Origin: Cristatella mucedo
Lineage: Eukaryota; Bryozoa; Phylactolaemata; Cristatellidae
Reading direction: 5' to 3'
Length of the DNA stretch: 64,000 bases
Assembly: GCA_009760855.2 (NCBI GenBank)
Contig: WPIO01000020.1
Coordinates: 4,254,001-4,318,000, forward strand
Part shown: positions 34,420 to 44,749 of the stretch, piece by piece
How positions within the stretch are numbered: position 1 is the stretch's first letter
Layout of the letters: each line of letters starts with the position of its first letter
Program-made: the position numbers and the translations under genes
Notes under the pieces: model-generated
Told to the model about the DNA's origin: nothing
The model's input: only the letters and a program-made list of their open reading frames with translations
The model's database searches: none

Positions 34420-34690
34420 TGTTACAATACTGTCGTTCGGTTCGCACAGCAGATTGCTAGCCGATGCACAACGCCAACAGTTTATTATCCGACGCACGGA
34501 GCCGAAAGACGCACGACTCCCTTCGCCCTCTTCTCACATTCGAGTCTTCTCGACTCGACTGCTCCTATCCACTGGTCAAACCCGATGATGAATCCACCAT
34601 CTGTTCACCAGCGGGTTATGGCGCTGTGTCGACGCCTCATTAGAAGCAGACCACAGCTGTGCACAGGCCCCTCTCGATGATGCTCCCAAC
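34420..34690 (-). repeat. LTR-like repeat (family D), inverted
   Basis: Starts TGTTACAATACTG on the plus strand; the minus strand carries AATAAACTGTTGGCGTTGTG. Homologous in inverted orientation to 25.98-26.21 kb. No second LTR or coding core found beside it. Confidence 0.5.
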
Positions 34691-36360
34691 AGCTGCTTAG
34701 GAAAGGAGCGGTACCAGCCCGCATGCAATCGAACTACAAATACAGAGGAACTGTACTGAATCGTATGTATGAATATATGTAGGAATAATTGACGCCCGAG
34801 GGCAGGACCTGGCACTTCGAGCCTGAACAGTTGCTCTTCTCGCCAAGTGTTCTTCGCTTTCCTTCCGCTTCGCGTCGCGCTGCGGCCAGAGTACCGAGCA
34901 TGCATTTTTTATAAAGACGGTGGGGCCTTACCAAGTGCTGCGCATGTATTTTTACGAAACATTAAATCACGAAACATGCTTCACCAGAACGCTGGGACGC
35001 CGAGTAGAAGCCGCACCGGCAGCCGGCTCGGCGTGGCTCCAGCTGCGGTACGATACTTCTCAGAAGTCAGCAATGTCAAGGTTGAAATTTTAAATATTAT
35101 TGGCTGCAGAATCGCCTCGCCACCGCTGCTTTCCCGTCGCAGATAAGTGTTGACCCTCTTTAGGCCAGAGCCGTCTGCTATAAGGATTCATACGAAAGAC
35201 CGGCCCGTGGCCTCGCTTTCGCTGGAAGTTCCGTTCGAATGAGGTAGGTGGACTTGCCGGCGTTCCCCTCGTGACGGAGCTAACCATCGTGACGACAAGT
35301 TGAGAATCCGCTTGGACGTCCGCAAGCAGAAGCCGACCTTTCGCACACTGGACTCGGCCAGCCGTGTACACAGGCGCTCGGCCAGCAGTTCCATCTTTCT
35401 CCGGTGCGTGTGGGATCGCGGCTCCGAATGCCAGCTGCTCTCCCTTCTAGCTATCACTCTTTACTTATGGCACAAGTCACGTTTCTTCTCTCTGTATTGC
35501 GGGGCTCAAACACGTTTCATATTGAGCCTCTGAAGTTTCCGTTCGCTCGCTACCTCAGGGTGCACCGCTTGGTATGATGGGCGCTTGTATTCACACACGC
35601 CCCCCCCCCTGCGGATGGCTCAGGTAGACGCCGCGTCGTCCGTGTATATCGAAGCGTGTTCCTGTATGGATGTGCAAATGCGCTCATCGCATCATTTTGA
35701 GCCGTGGTCGCTAGCGCACTTATGAATAGTCCGGGGATTTCCTAGTCGTGCTCTTTCGCGTTGGGTGGACGCGGTAGGAGGCGACGCCGTTTATCAATCA
35801 ATACGGCGGCGGCTGCCTATCTTGTTTCTCAAGGGTTGATCGTAGCCCGCTATTGGCCTCTGTCCTTGTGGTCATCGACGCGAGCGATGGACCGTAATGA
35901 GGGCTTCCCCAGCAAGGTCATCACCAGGCTAGCGTTCCTGAAAGGCAATCGCCGAGCGCTGACATGCGGCAGATGAGTGTGATATGTTGTCCTCTTACAT
36001 ATTCTACATTTTCGCGAGCTGCCTTCTCGGCACACGCATCCCGTGCGTCGCTTTTTTTTGGTGCTTACTTCGAGCACTTGCCTTCCTCATTCTCCTCCCT
36101 GCCTCCTCCTCGTCCTTCTTTCTCTGTCCTCCTTCTCTCCATTCTCCTCCCTTCTGTCCTCCTTCTCCTCGGGCCCTCTTCCTTCACTCTTCATCCTTTT
36201 TCTCTCATCCTCCCTCCCTCTCCTCCTTCTGTTCCTCCACTTTCTCTCCCCTTTCCTTTTCTCTCATCCTATTCCTCCTGTTTCTCCACTCCTCTTTCTC
36301 CAGCTCCACCCATCATCAAGCTGCTGCTGCCGCCACCGTTCATCCTCCGTCTCCTCCCTT
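34691..36360. other. Mostly unassigned stretch
   Basis: No recognised gene. Several 70-100 codon frames lack motifs. From 36.08 to 36.32 kb the sequence is CT-rich and gives long artificial frames. Confidence 0.3.
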
Positions 36361-36450
36361 TGCAGCAAATGTAAAGCGCCTAGAAAGAGATTGAGTTCTC
36401 TAAGGGCGCTTAATCAAGTGCATTATTTTTATTATTACTATTATTATTAT
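36361..36450 (+). repeat. L2-like LINE 3' tail
   Basis: TGCAGCAAATGTAAAGCGCC, TAGAAAGAGATTGAGTTCTC, GGGCGCTTAATCAAG and a TTATTATTATT run. Only the tail is present. Confidence 0.8.
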
Positions 36451-36517
36451 TCCTGTAGGTCTTGCACCACATACCCAGGCCACCGAGCTTGTCACCTCGG
36501 GCAGCAGGAGCTCTCGC

Positions 36518-36545
36518 CTGCTGCTGCTGCTGCTGCTGCTGCTGC
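36518..36545. repeat. CTG trinucleotide repeat
   Basis: Nine CTG units. Confidence 0.95.
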
Positions 36546-37086
36546 CTACCGAATGCATGCTCTCACTCACAGAAGCAGGCTGGTGCAGCTCGATCCTCGG
36601 CAGCATCGAAGCGTGCTTCCCCTCGGCGGCTGCTGCTGCTCTCCGCCCGTCTTTGCTGCTGCGCCGACGTGTGGAGCCAAATCTTTACGTTCCCTGTGCA
36701 ATAGTAGATGCATACCGAGTTATTCACCCACTCACTCGTGGCTTTGTTGAGGACTTATACATACCATGATAATGTGCAGGTGTATGCATTGAAGTAGTGG
36801 AGCATTGAGATAGCACCTGCGAGGTTCAGTTTCAGCCACTCTCGATGGGGATGGGGGTAAGGATAGATAGCTGCCAGGTAGTAGATCCACGTATAGTAGT
36901 CGCCTGTGCTGTAGTGTTCAAATGCACTTGGCAGTGCTGCAATCAAGGTCAGTGTCATTGGTTGCATGCTCCTTGGCCTTGGCTGCCAGATGTGCAATCG
37001 GCGCCACTGAAGAAAAAGGGTTCTATACAAAATGCCTGCTGCTACTGCTTTGGCTGCTGCTGGTGTGTCAAGTATGAAATAATGCT

Positions 37087-37247
37087 AGCTGATTTAACAG
37101 CCCCTTTTGTATAGCCACAGAATAGCCTTTCCGGTTGTCACCACCCCTTGCAACGTCAATAAAGGATCGCCCACTGCACGATTCGAACCCGCAACCTCGG
37201 ACTGAGGTCGTGAAAGGCAACTGCCTTACCTAGTGTGCCATCACGGC
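37087..37247 (-). repeat. SINE A copy
   Basis: AGCTGATTTAACAGCC, CAATAAAGGATCGCCCACTG, GATTCGAACCCGCAACCTCG, TTACCTAGTGTGCCATCACG. Complete head, body and tail on the minus strand. Confidence 0.9.
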
Positions 37248-37795
37248 AAGACCCCATCTTTTTTCGGGAAGGGCCCTTGCCGGTGCAAGACATATTGCAT
37301 TAGCAAGTACTGCATTAGCGGACACATTCCAAAGTGCTTCCACTCCCTGCTTCACTCCTTTCGGATGCTGTCGTGGTCCTGTCTTTAGTAGCCGTTGGGG
37401 GGCCACCTGGCAAGCAGTCAGCCTTGGCAACTGCACTAGTAATACGGAATGCTTTACAGTGACAATCGCACTAGAATAGGCCTACGTGCGCTATATGCTC
37501 ATCGAGCTGACTAGCTATTGGGATCACCGTTGAGGTGTTTTACCAGATACATTCATGAGCAATAACTGCACCTTAATGTCTGCACTGCTTCAAGCCTTTA
37601 TAGTTATTGTAAGTACGTGGAAAGAGAGTTAATTCTCTTAGTTTGCCTCTCAAAATGTCTTATTACTATGAAAGCTGTAGGTACACGAGACTGCTTGAAA
37701 AGTAGCACGGGCAGGGCTGAGGCTGCTAGCTGTGGCCCACTTCGTGAGCAGGCAGGTACCCTGACTGGAAAGCTTATCCACTATCCACTATTTAG

Positions 37796-37851
37796 CCCCG
37801 TGAGCCGGTCAGCTCAGCCATCAGCCACGGCTGGCTGAGCTGCTCACGGGG
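37796..37851. other. Long imperfect hairpin
   Basis: The 5' arm CCCCGTGAGC, CGGT, CAGCTCAGCC pairs with the 3' arm GGCTGAGCTG, CTCACGGGG. The stem is about 19 bp with a 4-base bulge and a loop of about 13 bases. No gene or element around it explains it. Confidence 0.7.
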
Positions 37852-38166
37852 ATGGTGGTGGTGGTGATGGTGATGGGCTGAGGGACAGAGCTACTCGGCA
37901 ACGTTCTGTTTGGGCACGGGCCACGGTGCCCAAACGAGTATGTATAGTATGATACATAGTATGTACCACTCTACCTACTACCTACCCTCGTACCACTACT
38001 AGTACCCAGTAGTGCCTCTGAAAGGAGGTCGGTTATGGCAGCTGTGACCTTGTGAGTCTTCCCTCTCCGATGGTGGTCAGAGATTACCTCCAGTGGTTGG
38101 GTTTGCTATGTCCCAGCTTCCACCACCTCCTTTCATCTCTGCCTGTCAAGCCATTCTTTGCTTGTC

Positions 38167-38319
38167 AGCTGATTTAGTAGCCTCATTTGCATAGCAGCAG
38201 AAGAGCCTTCGTGGCTATCACCACCTGCATTGCTCAATAAAGGATCGACCACTGCAGGACTCGAACCCACGACCCGGCTCGTTTAGAGCAGGCGAGCACC
38301 TCTTTGGACCACAGAGCGG
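38167..38319 (-). repeat. SINE A body with a different tRNA-like head
   Basis: Body and tail match SINE A (AGCTGATTTAGTAGCCTC, CAATAAAGGATCGACCACTG). After GACTCGAACCCACGACC the head differs: minus strand GTGGTCCAAAGAGGTGCTCG, closer to the SINE B head type. Confidence 0.65.
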
Positions 38320-38457
38320 AAGGGCCATTCTGGGCCATTAGCCTCTGTCCAGCTATTTTGTGCAGCGTAGTGAATTGTAAGGGCGTTACTTGATGCCTTT
38401 GTACATAATGCTAGGTAGCAGCAGCTAGGGCCACTCACTCTTCGACTTCTTGGAGGA

Positions 38458-38485
38458 GTGGCGGTGGCAGCGCTGCCACCGCCAC
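38458..38485. other. 28 bp perfect palindrome
   Basis: GTGGCGGTGGCAGC followed by its exact reverse complement GCTGCCACCGCCAC, with no spacer. It ends precisely at both sides. Confidence 0.95.
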
Positions 38486-38666
38486 CGCTTTGGCTGCTAG
38501 GCTTTTAAAGCATGGCTGACGGAAGCCATTCATGAGTCGAAGTGCTGAATACTACTGGCATTTTAAAATGGCCACACGACCAAGCAGCTGCCGTGTACCG
38601 GCAGAGAATGACGATAGTAGACGTGACCTGTCCAATACACACATGTGTGTGTGCATGCGTATGTGT

Positions 38667-38670
<4 letters not shown>

Positions 38671-38748
<78 letters not shown>
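38671..38748. repeat. TG dinucleotide microsatellite
   Basis: About 39 uninterrupted TG units, flanked on the right by GCATGCATGCATGCAGG. The Cys/Val and His/Thr reading frames across it are artefacts. Confidence 0.98.
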
Positions 38749-38749
<1 letters not shown>

Positions 38750-38905
38750 ATGCATGCATGCAGGGCATGCATGCATGCTGGTGGTAGCTAGCAGCAGTGC
38801 TTTGCTCAAGCGACTTCAGAACCGACAAAGATTGTTGTGGTTATCAGTAATTTTACCATCCTACTTTTTTCAGGTCACGTGCTAGATCTGTCACTCACAG
38901 CTTAA

Positions 38906-39064
38906 ATGAAGAGGCGTACCTTAGCTGCTGTGGGATTGTTGGGGTTAATGGCAATCTTAAGTGCCTTCTACACTGTATGGACCTCAAGGCTCAACGGCAA
39001 GTTGTTTGCTGCATCGGGACAGGGTTGTGCTTGGTCATCCACAAGTGCAGGCATGCCTTGCCCA
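38906..39064 (+). CDS. Candidate first coding exon of C1GALT1 (signal anchor)
   Basis: ATG at 38906 opens a frame MKRRTLAAVGLLGLMAIL, then SAFYTVWTS: a short basic start followed by about 18 hydrophobic residues, the form of a type II Golgi anchor. Its 5' side has a good acceptor (pyrimidine tract and CAG ending at 38873). It lies 5.4 kb before the first certain C1GALT1 exon, which needs a donor of phase 1. Phase-1 GT sites exist (for example after GGACAGG), but none is strong. The frame ends at TAG 39064 and may run into a decayed LINE from about 39.04 kb. The join to C1GALT1 is inference only. Confidence 0.3.
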
Positions 39065-39074
39065 TAGATGCTGC

Positions 39075-39465
39075 AAGTCCCCTGCCCTCTGCCTGCTGGC
39101 ACTTACAGTTAGTGCAAGCCTCTGCAGGTGCAATCTTCGCTTGCCGGCCGTGAGGTTTGCAATTGCTGCCGTGCACCACTTCTCACCGACCTGTGCTGGC
39201 TACCCATCAAGCAGTGCATAGACTTGGATCTGCCACTCAGTTCTAATATCCCCTCAGTCTCCAGATACGGCCAACATCTCTGAAATACCTCTTGATCAGG
39301 CTATGCGTCGTAGTCTCACGTCTTCTGACTCGAGTCGTTTAGCTGTGCCTCCTCTAACCAACCTCAAATCTTTTGGAGACCGCTCTTCAGTTCATATGCT
39401 CTCGTCTGGTGTCACAACATTCACCGACTAGGCAGCATTTAAATGAAGCCGAAAATCCTCCGTGA
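39075..39465 (+). mobile_element. Decayed L2-like LINE 3' fragment
   Basis: Aligns with family 1 from the CTGCAACTCACTGC region (here CTGCAAGTCCCCTGC) through CACTTCTCACCGACCTGTG, TGCTGGCTACCCATCAAGCA and AACCTCAAATCTTTTGGAGA. Heavily diverged; older than the copy that follows. Confidence 0.6.
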
Positions 39466-39469
39466 ACTC

Positions 39470-40965
39470 TCACCTTGCTAGTAAGTCCCAGTCTGGCTTT
39501 AGAGCTAATCACTCCACATAATCAGCATTGCTTAGGGTATACAACGACCTACTTAGGAATGCAGACATGGGTAGAGTGTCTCTGCTTGTTTTGCTCGATC
39601 TTTCGGCAGCTTTTGATACCATCGATCAGAAAGTTCTTCTAGAGCGCCTCTCATCTCGCCTGGGCATCACTGGCACGGCTCTGCAGTGGTTCAGGTCCTA
39701 TCTCAGTGGGAGACTCCAGAATATTGACGTGAATGGACAAAGATCATCTGAAGTACCTCTGAAATATGGAGTACCTCAGGGCTCCGTGCTAGGTCCGGTT
39801 CTTTTCACGGTTTATACTCTCCCTCTTGCTGATGGGATTGCCAAGCACAATCTAGGCTTTCACTTCTATGCGGATGACACTCAGTTGTACCTTTGCTTTG
39901 ATCCCTCCCAGCCTTCGAGCACCTCAAACTCTCTCAACTCACTTGCTGCATGCATTGATGACATCCACACATGGATGGCAGCAAGTTTTCTAAAACTAAA
40001 CGATGATAAAACTAACTTACTAGTTATGGGAAAACCCAGTGTGATTCAGAGATTGGAAAGGCTGACTCTCAAAATTGGTTCTGCCAGCATATCTCCTGTT
40101 GTATCAGCTCGAAATCTAGGTGTCATATTCCAAAGCGACCTCTCGTTAGACGACCATATCAGCTCCACAGTCAAATCTGCATCTTTTCAGCTCCATAACA
40201 TTGCTAAAATTCGGGCTTGTTTAGATAAGGATACCACGTCCAAGTTGGTCCATGCATTCGTGACATCCCGTCTCGACTTCTGCAACTCACTGCTTACTGG
40301 CCTACCAGCATGTGCGATCAGGCGATTGCAGCTGGTGCAAAACTCTGCAGCTAGGCTTGTATGTCGTGAGCATCACAGTTGCCACATTACTCCACTTCTC
40401 GCCGACCTGCACTGGCTACCAGTCAAGCAACGGATTGACTTCAAGGTTTTTTGTCGCTCACTTTTAGATCCCTTCATTCTATGGCTCCAGCCTATCTCTC
40501 AGATATACTACCCCATCAGGCCAAGCATCGTACCACCCGCTTTTCGGAATCCAACAGTCTACAAATACCTCATACAAACCTTAAATCCTTTGGAGATGGT
40601 GCATTTAGTTCGTATGCTCCCAAAGCCTGGAACTGCCTCCCGACCTGCGTCAGAACATCCCCTGACCTGACCACATTTAAAAGGAACCTAAAAACACACC
40701 TATTTAGGACAGCATTTAGCGGGTCCCTGTGATTCGTCCTTGATGTGCTTATGCGTGCTGACACTGTGCATGCTGCCACTAACCACATTTGCATGCTGAC
40801 CCTGTGCATGTCACCCCTAACCATATTTTTCATTTTGTTTGTTTTTCAAGCATGATTTTACTTACCATTCAATTGCATTTCCCTTTGCAGCAAATGTAAA
40901 GTGCCTAGAAAGAGATTAAGTTCTTTGGGGTCGCTTTATCAAGTGTATTATTATTATTATTATCT
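39470..40965 (+). mobile_element. L2-like LINE (family 1), best copy, 5' truncated
   Basis: Covers most of the reverse transcriptase, the 3' UTR and the tail (GCAGCAAATGTAAAG, AGAAAGAGATTAAGTTC, GCTTTATCAAGTG, then an ATT run). The 5' half with the endonuclease is missing, as is usual for LINE insertions. It is the reference copy for the many fragments in the window. Confidence 0.95.
39528..40732 (+). pseudogene. LINE reverse transcriptase, partial
   Basis: Open from 39528 to 40670: LLVLLDLSAAFDTIDQKVLL (first catalytic Asp), LKYGVPQGSVLGPVLFT, FHFYADDTQLYL (catalytic YADD), LNDDKTNLLVMGK, then FVTSRLDFCNSLLTGLP, VQNSAARLVC and HWLPVKQRIDFKV. An extra T in a T run near 40447 shifts the frame; the C-terminus (SLTFRSLHSMAPAYLSDIL to FRTAFSGSL) follows in another frame to 40732. 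A TAA lies in-frame near the 5' edge. This enzyme would copy LINE RNA at a nicked target; the copy is dead. Confidence 0.92.
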
Positions 40966-41120
40966 CACAGCATTGGCTGGATCCGTGTGAATTGTCCTTT
41001 GTGCCTATGCGTGCTGACACTGTGCATGCTATCACTAACCAAAACCGATAGACTGCTTCTTTTCCCGTGTATGTAAAGTGCTTAGAAAGAATTTATTTTC
41101 TGGCGGTGTTTGAAAACAGC
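40966..41120 (+). repeat. Second LINE family 1 tail
   Basis: Repeats the 3' UTR (ATGCGTGCTGACACTGTGCA) and tail (ATGTAAAGTGCTTAGAAAGA) directly after the previous copy, more diverged. A stacked older 3' end. Confidence 0.6.
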
Positions 41121-41303
41121 GACACTAACTAATGATTGCTTACAACACACCATAATTGTACATGTACTCATGTATGCATACCTTTTTTGTGAGATCAGTG
41201 ATTGCTGAGTAGACACAGCTGAACAGATACACCTTGTACTTATTTGGCAGAGCAGGCAGAAGACATTCCTATGAACCTGCCCAGTATGGCTTCTGTGGCA
41301 TTA

Positions 41304-41528
41304 CCCCTGCAGTTTCCTGCGGTTGCCAAGCTCTACAACTCTAGAAATGTTGCTTACATTGGACAGCAATTTCTGGATTGCCTCGTCCGGAAGTACCCCT
41401 GAAGCAACGTATCTGCAAATAACAAATTTACCAGTCTCTGCATCATATACGACCAGTGTCCCAACTTGCGTAACCTTTGTACCTGGCGGTACATGTTCGC
41501 AGCTTTTTGGGGCGCACGCTTGTGATTT
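41304..41528 (-). CDS. Unrecognised coding-like stretch
   Basis: 75 codons open between stops, with balanced, protein-like composition (VGTLVVYDAETGKFVICRYV, LPDEAIQKLLSNVSNISRVV). No start and no known domain. The 3' end reads CTGCAGGGGTAATG, so a donor is conceivable. It could be an exon of an unknown gene, an old insertion, or chance. Confidence 0.2.
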
Positions 41529-41789
41529 TTAAACAGCTTCATTTACAGTGTAGCTTTGCGCCTTGTAAATGCCATAAGTCAGCCAATTCTTGATGGATCA
41601 ATGTAAGATTTTAGTTCTATGTTCAGCTCTGCTCGTACTTCACTTCAGTAATGTCCATCCAGAGTTAAGAGAATGTCGACATTCCACAATTTAACTGACT
41701 CTCCACGCATTATAAGAAAACCTAAGCTAATATGGTGGTCATATTTTATTACATACCAAGACTCAGTTCTGTATCGATTTGTGTAATGT

Positions 41790-42095
41790 CTTACATTTTT
41801 ATAGAGAAAACTAAAAACGCATCTATTTGTGACAGCATTTAGTGGGTCCCTGTTACTCGTCCTTTATGTGCTTATGTGTGCTGACACTGTTGCATGCTGC
41901 CACTAACCACACTTGCATGCTGACCCTGTGCATGTCACCCCTAACCATGTTATTCTTGTTGTTCATCAAGCATGATATCACTCACCATTCTATCGTGTTT
42001 CCCTTTGCAGCAAATGTAATGCACCTAGAAAGAGATTTAGTTATCTTAGGGCGCTTTATCAAATGTATTATTATTATTATTATTATTATTATTCA
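41790..42095 (+). mobile_element. L2-like LINE 3' UTR and tail
   Basis: CTAAAAACGCATCTATTTGT, GACAGCATTTAGTGGGTCCC, GCATGCTGACCCTGTGCATG, then CACCTAGAAAGAGATTTAG and an ATT run of about 30 bases. It starts within the last codons of the reverse-transcriptase frame. Confidence 0.85.
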
Positions 42096-42188
42096 TTCAA
42101 AAACTTACTGACAGTATTGAAGGGATTTGCGTCTGGATGGCTACTCACTTCCTGATGTTTATAGATGACAAGAACATAATAAAACATA

Positions 42189-42323
42189 ATTCATTGGTAT
42201 ATCGCCCAAAGAGAACTTAATCTTTATCCAGGCACTTAACATATGCCTTGGGGCTCGAGCCCACAACCTCAGCCAGGCCTTGGTCGGGGCGAGCACCTTG
42301 ACCGCTGGACCAAACCAGCTCGG
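42189..42323 (-). repeat. SINE B copy
   Basis: ATTCATTGGTATATCGCCCA, AGAGAACTTAATCTTTATCC, GGGGCTCGAGCCCACAACCT, CCGCTGGACCAAACCAGCTC. On the minus strand it is a tRNA-like head (GAGCTGGTTTGGTCCAGCGG, GGCTCGAGCCC) and a tail like LINE family 1. Confidence 0.9.
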
Positions 42324-42369
42324 TGGTTTTCCAGTTTTTCCACTAATAGTTATTGGAAAACCTAGGGTC

Positions 42370-43060
42370 AACAGATTTTGAAGACCTAATGCTCACGCTT
42401 GGTTCAGCTAGCATAACTCCCAGTAACATCGGCCTGTAGGCTAGGCCTTTGATTCCAAAAAGGCTTTTTATTAGATAGGATAATGAATTGGCTTTTTATT
42501 AGATTTTATTGGATGAGAGCATTTCCTCCCCTGTCGAGGCAATCCTACTTTCAGCCTAAAACCAGGGCCTGCTTAGATTAGATTATGACAGCCAAACTAG
42601 TTCACGGGTTTGAGACCCTCTCTAGACTATTGCACTTCCCTTTAATCAGGCCTCGTAGCCTGTGCACTTAATAGTCTGTAGCTGGTGAAACAGTCAGCTG
42701 CTTGTCCGATCTACCATCTAAGGTCTAGCTGCTACATGACGCCTCTCCTGTCTAAGCTTCACTGGCTCTATATCAAGCATCGAATCTATTTTGCTATCCT
42801 CTGTCTGGCTTACAGGTCACTTCAGCTCTTGCATTAGCCTGTCCATCAGACCTCATTACTCGGCCTGTGTGCTCTCGAACAACGTGGTCTTCAGCATCAA
42901 GTCATATTGCCATCTCTCGTACTAAATTGAAATCTGTTGTCAGTAGAGCCATCAGCTCATATGCACTGAAAATCTGGAACGGTAGTCATTACTTACAATG
43001 ACCTTGCAGCCTTTAAGTCTCAGCTAAAGGCACATCTGGTCAGTCAGGTTTTTCTCTGCC
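42370..43060 (+). mobile_element. Decayed LINE (family 3), reverse-transcriptase end
   Basis: Order and spacing follow the family 1 C-terminal region (GACAGCCAAACTAGTTCACG, CTTCACTGGCTCTATATCAA, AAATCTGGAACGGTAGTCAT, TCTCAGCTAAAGGCACATCT), but the sequence is distinct. Related to 5.64-5.96 kb. Many stops. Confidence 0.55.
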
Positions 43061-43144
43061 CCAGTGAACTTGCTTGTCGTTTTTGTTTTTTCGGTGTGCT
43101 TTGCATGGGTACTAGTGCATGATTCAGTTTACATTACTAGCCAG

Positions 43145-43195
43145 AAAAGAAGAGCAGTTAAAGCTCTTCTGCTGCTATGCAAATTAGGCTGCACT
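43145..43195 (+). repeat. SINE A tail fragment
   Basis: AAAGCTCTTCTGCTGCTATG, CAAATTAGGCTGCAC: the last third of SINE A, plus strand. Confidence 0.5.
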
Positions 43196-43311
43196 GCATT
43201 TCACTACTCCCTCCCTGCGTATTGATTCTCTTGCAGTGAGCTGTAAAGAGCCGTGATAGATACTTTTTCTTTTAGGGTGCTACGGAAATGAAGTAAGATT
43301 GGCATTCATGT

Positions 43312-43820
43312 TTCTCCATCTGTAACTCCACAAAGCCATAAAGACTAAGTGGGTGTTACGCAGGAGAGTTTTATATAGCGCACTCACAGCCTAAGCGGCT
43401 TTTTGTATGCATTCGGTAGCCAACAGACTTCGTCTCACGCAACAAAGAAAGAGTGGGAAGCATAGCAAAGTCATGAGAGCAGTTGAGGTAGTGAGTAGTA
43501 TGGACGTAGCAGCTCAGGACCGCTGAAAAGGATGAGCCCTAGTCGGCAGCAGGAGAGTAGTTGTCGTTGTGTAAGAATTGTGGAAGTGAGTTCCACGGTG
43601 TAGGACCTGCAGAACTAAAGCTAGAAGTTTCCAACTGTCTTTAGGCAGAAAAATGGAACAGCTAATTTATTGTCCATACGGGACCTGAGGGTGCAAAGAG
43701 GCTGATACTGGTGCAGCAGTTCAGCTAGGTATGGAGGAGCCAAGCCGTGGCGGGCCTTGTGAGTCAGCGTAAGAACTTTGCTCTGTATCCGTTGACCATT
43801 ACTATTATTAGCTGACAGCA
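43312..43820 (-). mobile_element. LINE family 2, 3' end, best copy
   Basis: The minus strand encodes QSKVLTLTHKARHGLAPPYL, AELLHQYQPL, LRSRMDNKLAVPFFCLKTVG, then the 3' UTR with GCCGCTTAGGCTGTGAGTGC and the end GGCTTTGTGGAGTTACAGAT. The typical C-terminus of an L2/CR1-like reverse transcriptase. Reference for the family 2 fragments. Confidence 0.8.
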
Positions 43821-43969
43821 TACATTTTCTTGTGTCAGATGGGCTTGTAAATATAAAATTGGCATTACGACAGCAGTATTCGATTATGTCATAGAAACTG
43901 GCTCACGGTAAAATTCACGATGTACCTCTAGCAGGGCTTAGAATTTCAAGTCTAGCAAATATGCCAATT

Positions 43970-44065
43970 GTCCTTTACAGAATATTTACAGTGCCAAGAA
44001 AGAGATGTCGTTTTCTGGGGCTGCTATACAAATGTACTAATATTATTGCTGCTGTTGTTGTGCTT
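43970..44065 (+). repeat. LINE tail, diverged
   Basis: GTGCCAAGAAAGAGATGTCG, CTGGGGCTGCTATACAAATG, then ATATTATTGCTGCTGTTG. Family 1 or SINE B-type tail. Confidence 0.5.
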
Positions 44066-44289
44066 GTATCACTAGAATGCACAATTCTATCATAGTTATC
44101 TCCAACTGTCACTAGAATGTCGCCATACTTCTTTCATCTTCCCTCCTCCTCCCTCACACCTACCTACCGAGCCTCCAGCCTCTGGGTCAATTGAATAATC
44201 TCTTGTAAAAACCTTTTGAATATCACACCCGCTAACCAGTATCGTCCGTAACCCAGATATTGCGCAATGTTGTAGGTAAAAAAAATCCT

Positions 44290-44452
44290 AGCTGATTAAA
44301 CAGCCTCTTTTTGTATAGCGACAGAAGAGCCTTTGCGGCTATCGCCACCGCTTGCAGTGGCAATAAAGAATCGCCCACCGCAGGAATCGAACCCACGACC
44401 TCGGGACCGAGGTCGTGAAAGCAACCACCTTACCTAGTGTGCGATCACGGCT
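44290..44452 (-). repeat. SINE A copy just before a C1GALT1 exon
   Basis: AGCTGATTAAACAGCCTC, AGCCTTTGCGGCTATCGCCA, GAATCGAACCCACGACCTCG, TTACCTAGTGTGCGATCACG. It ends about 50 bases before the exon at 44504, so the acceptor region of the intron is short and bounded by the SINE. Confidence 0.92.
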
Positions 44453-44503
44453 CGGTAATGGTCATTCAAAGTTCTATGGACACGTTAATGCCTTATGTTG
44501 CAG

Positions 44504-44749
44504 GCACGGCAGCATTCTTGAATGTGGCCGACAGCTCAGCTGTCGTGAAGACAGTGGCAGGAGACACATCTGTCGCCAAGCATAATTTTGCCCATCACCT
44601 AAGCAAAAATGTGCGTGTCCTTTGCTGGGTCATGACGAGTCCGGAGACACTTCACACCAAGGCCATTCACGTGAAGAAGACGTGGGGCTCGAGGTGCAAT
44701 GTACTGCTCTTCATTAGCTCGAAGGATGACGCCGACTTTCCAGCCATCG
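44504..44749 (+). CDS. C1GALT1: C1GALT1 exon a
   Basis: Acceptor TATGTTGCAG before 44504; donor GTGAGG from 44750. Encodes a stem-like region (AAFLNVADSSAVVKTVAGD) and then the start of the catalytic domain (KNVRVLCWVMTSPETLHTK, SKDDADFPAI). It begins in phase 1, so an upstream coding exon must exist. The true 5' border could differ, since the frame stays open upstream. Confidence 0.88.

Noticed and set aside
36043-36750. 235-codon Ser/Leu/Pro-rich frame and overlapping frames
   Set aside because: CT-rich low-complexity sequence, a LINE tail and a CTG repeat produce it; no domain.
38505-38885. Cys/Val and His/Thr repeat frames on both strands
   Set aside because: Artefacts of the TG repeat.
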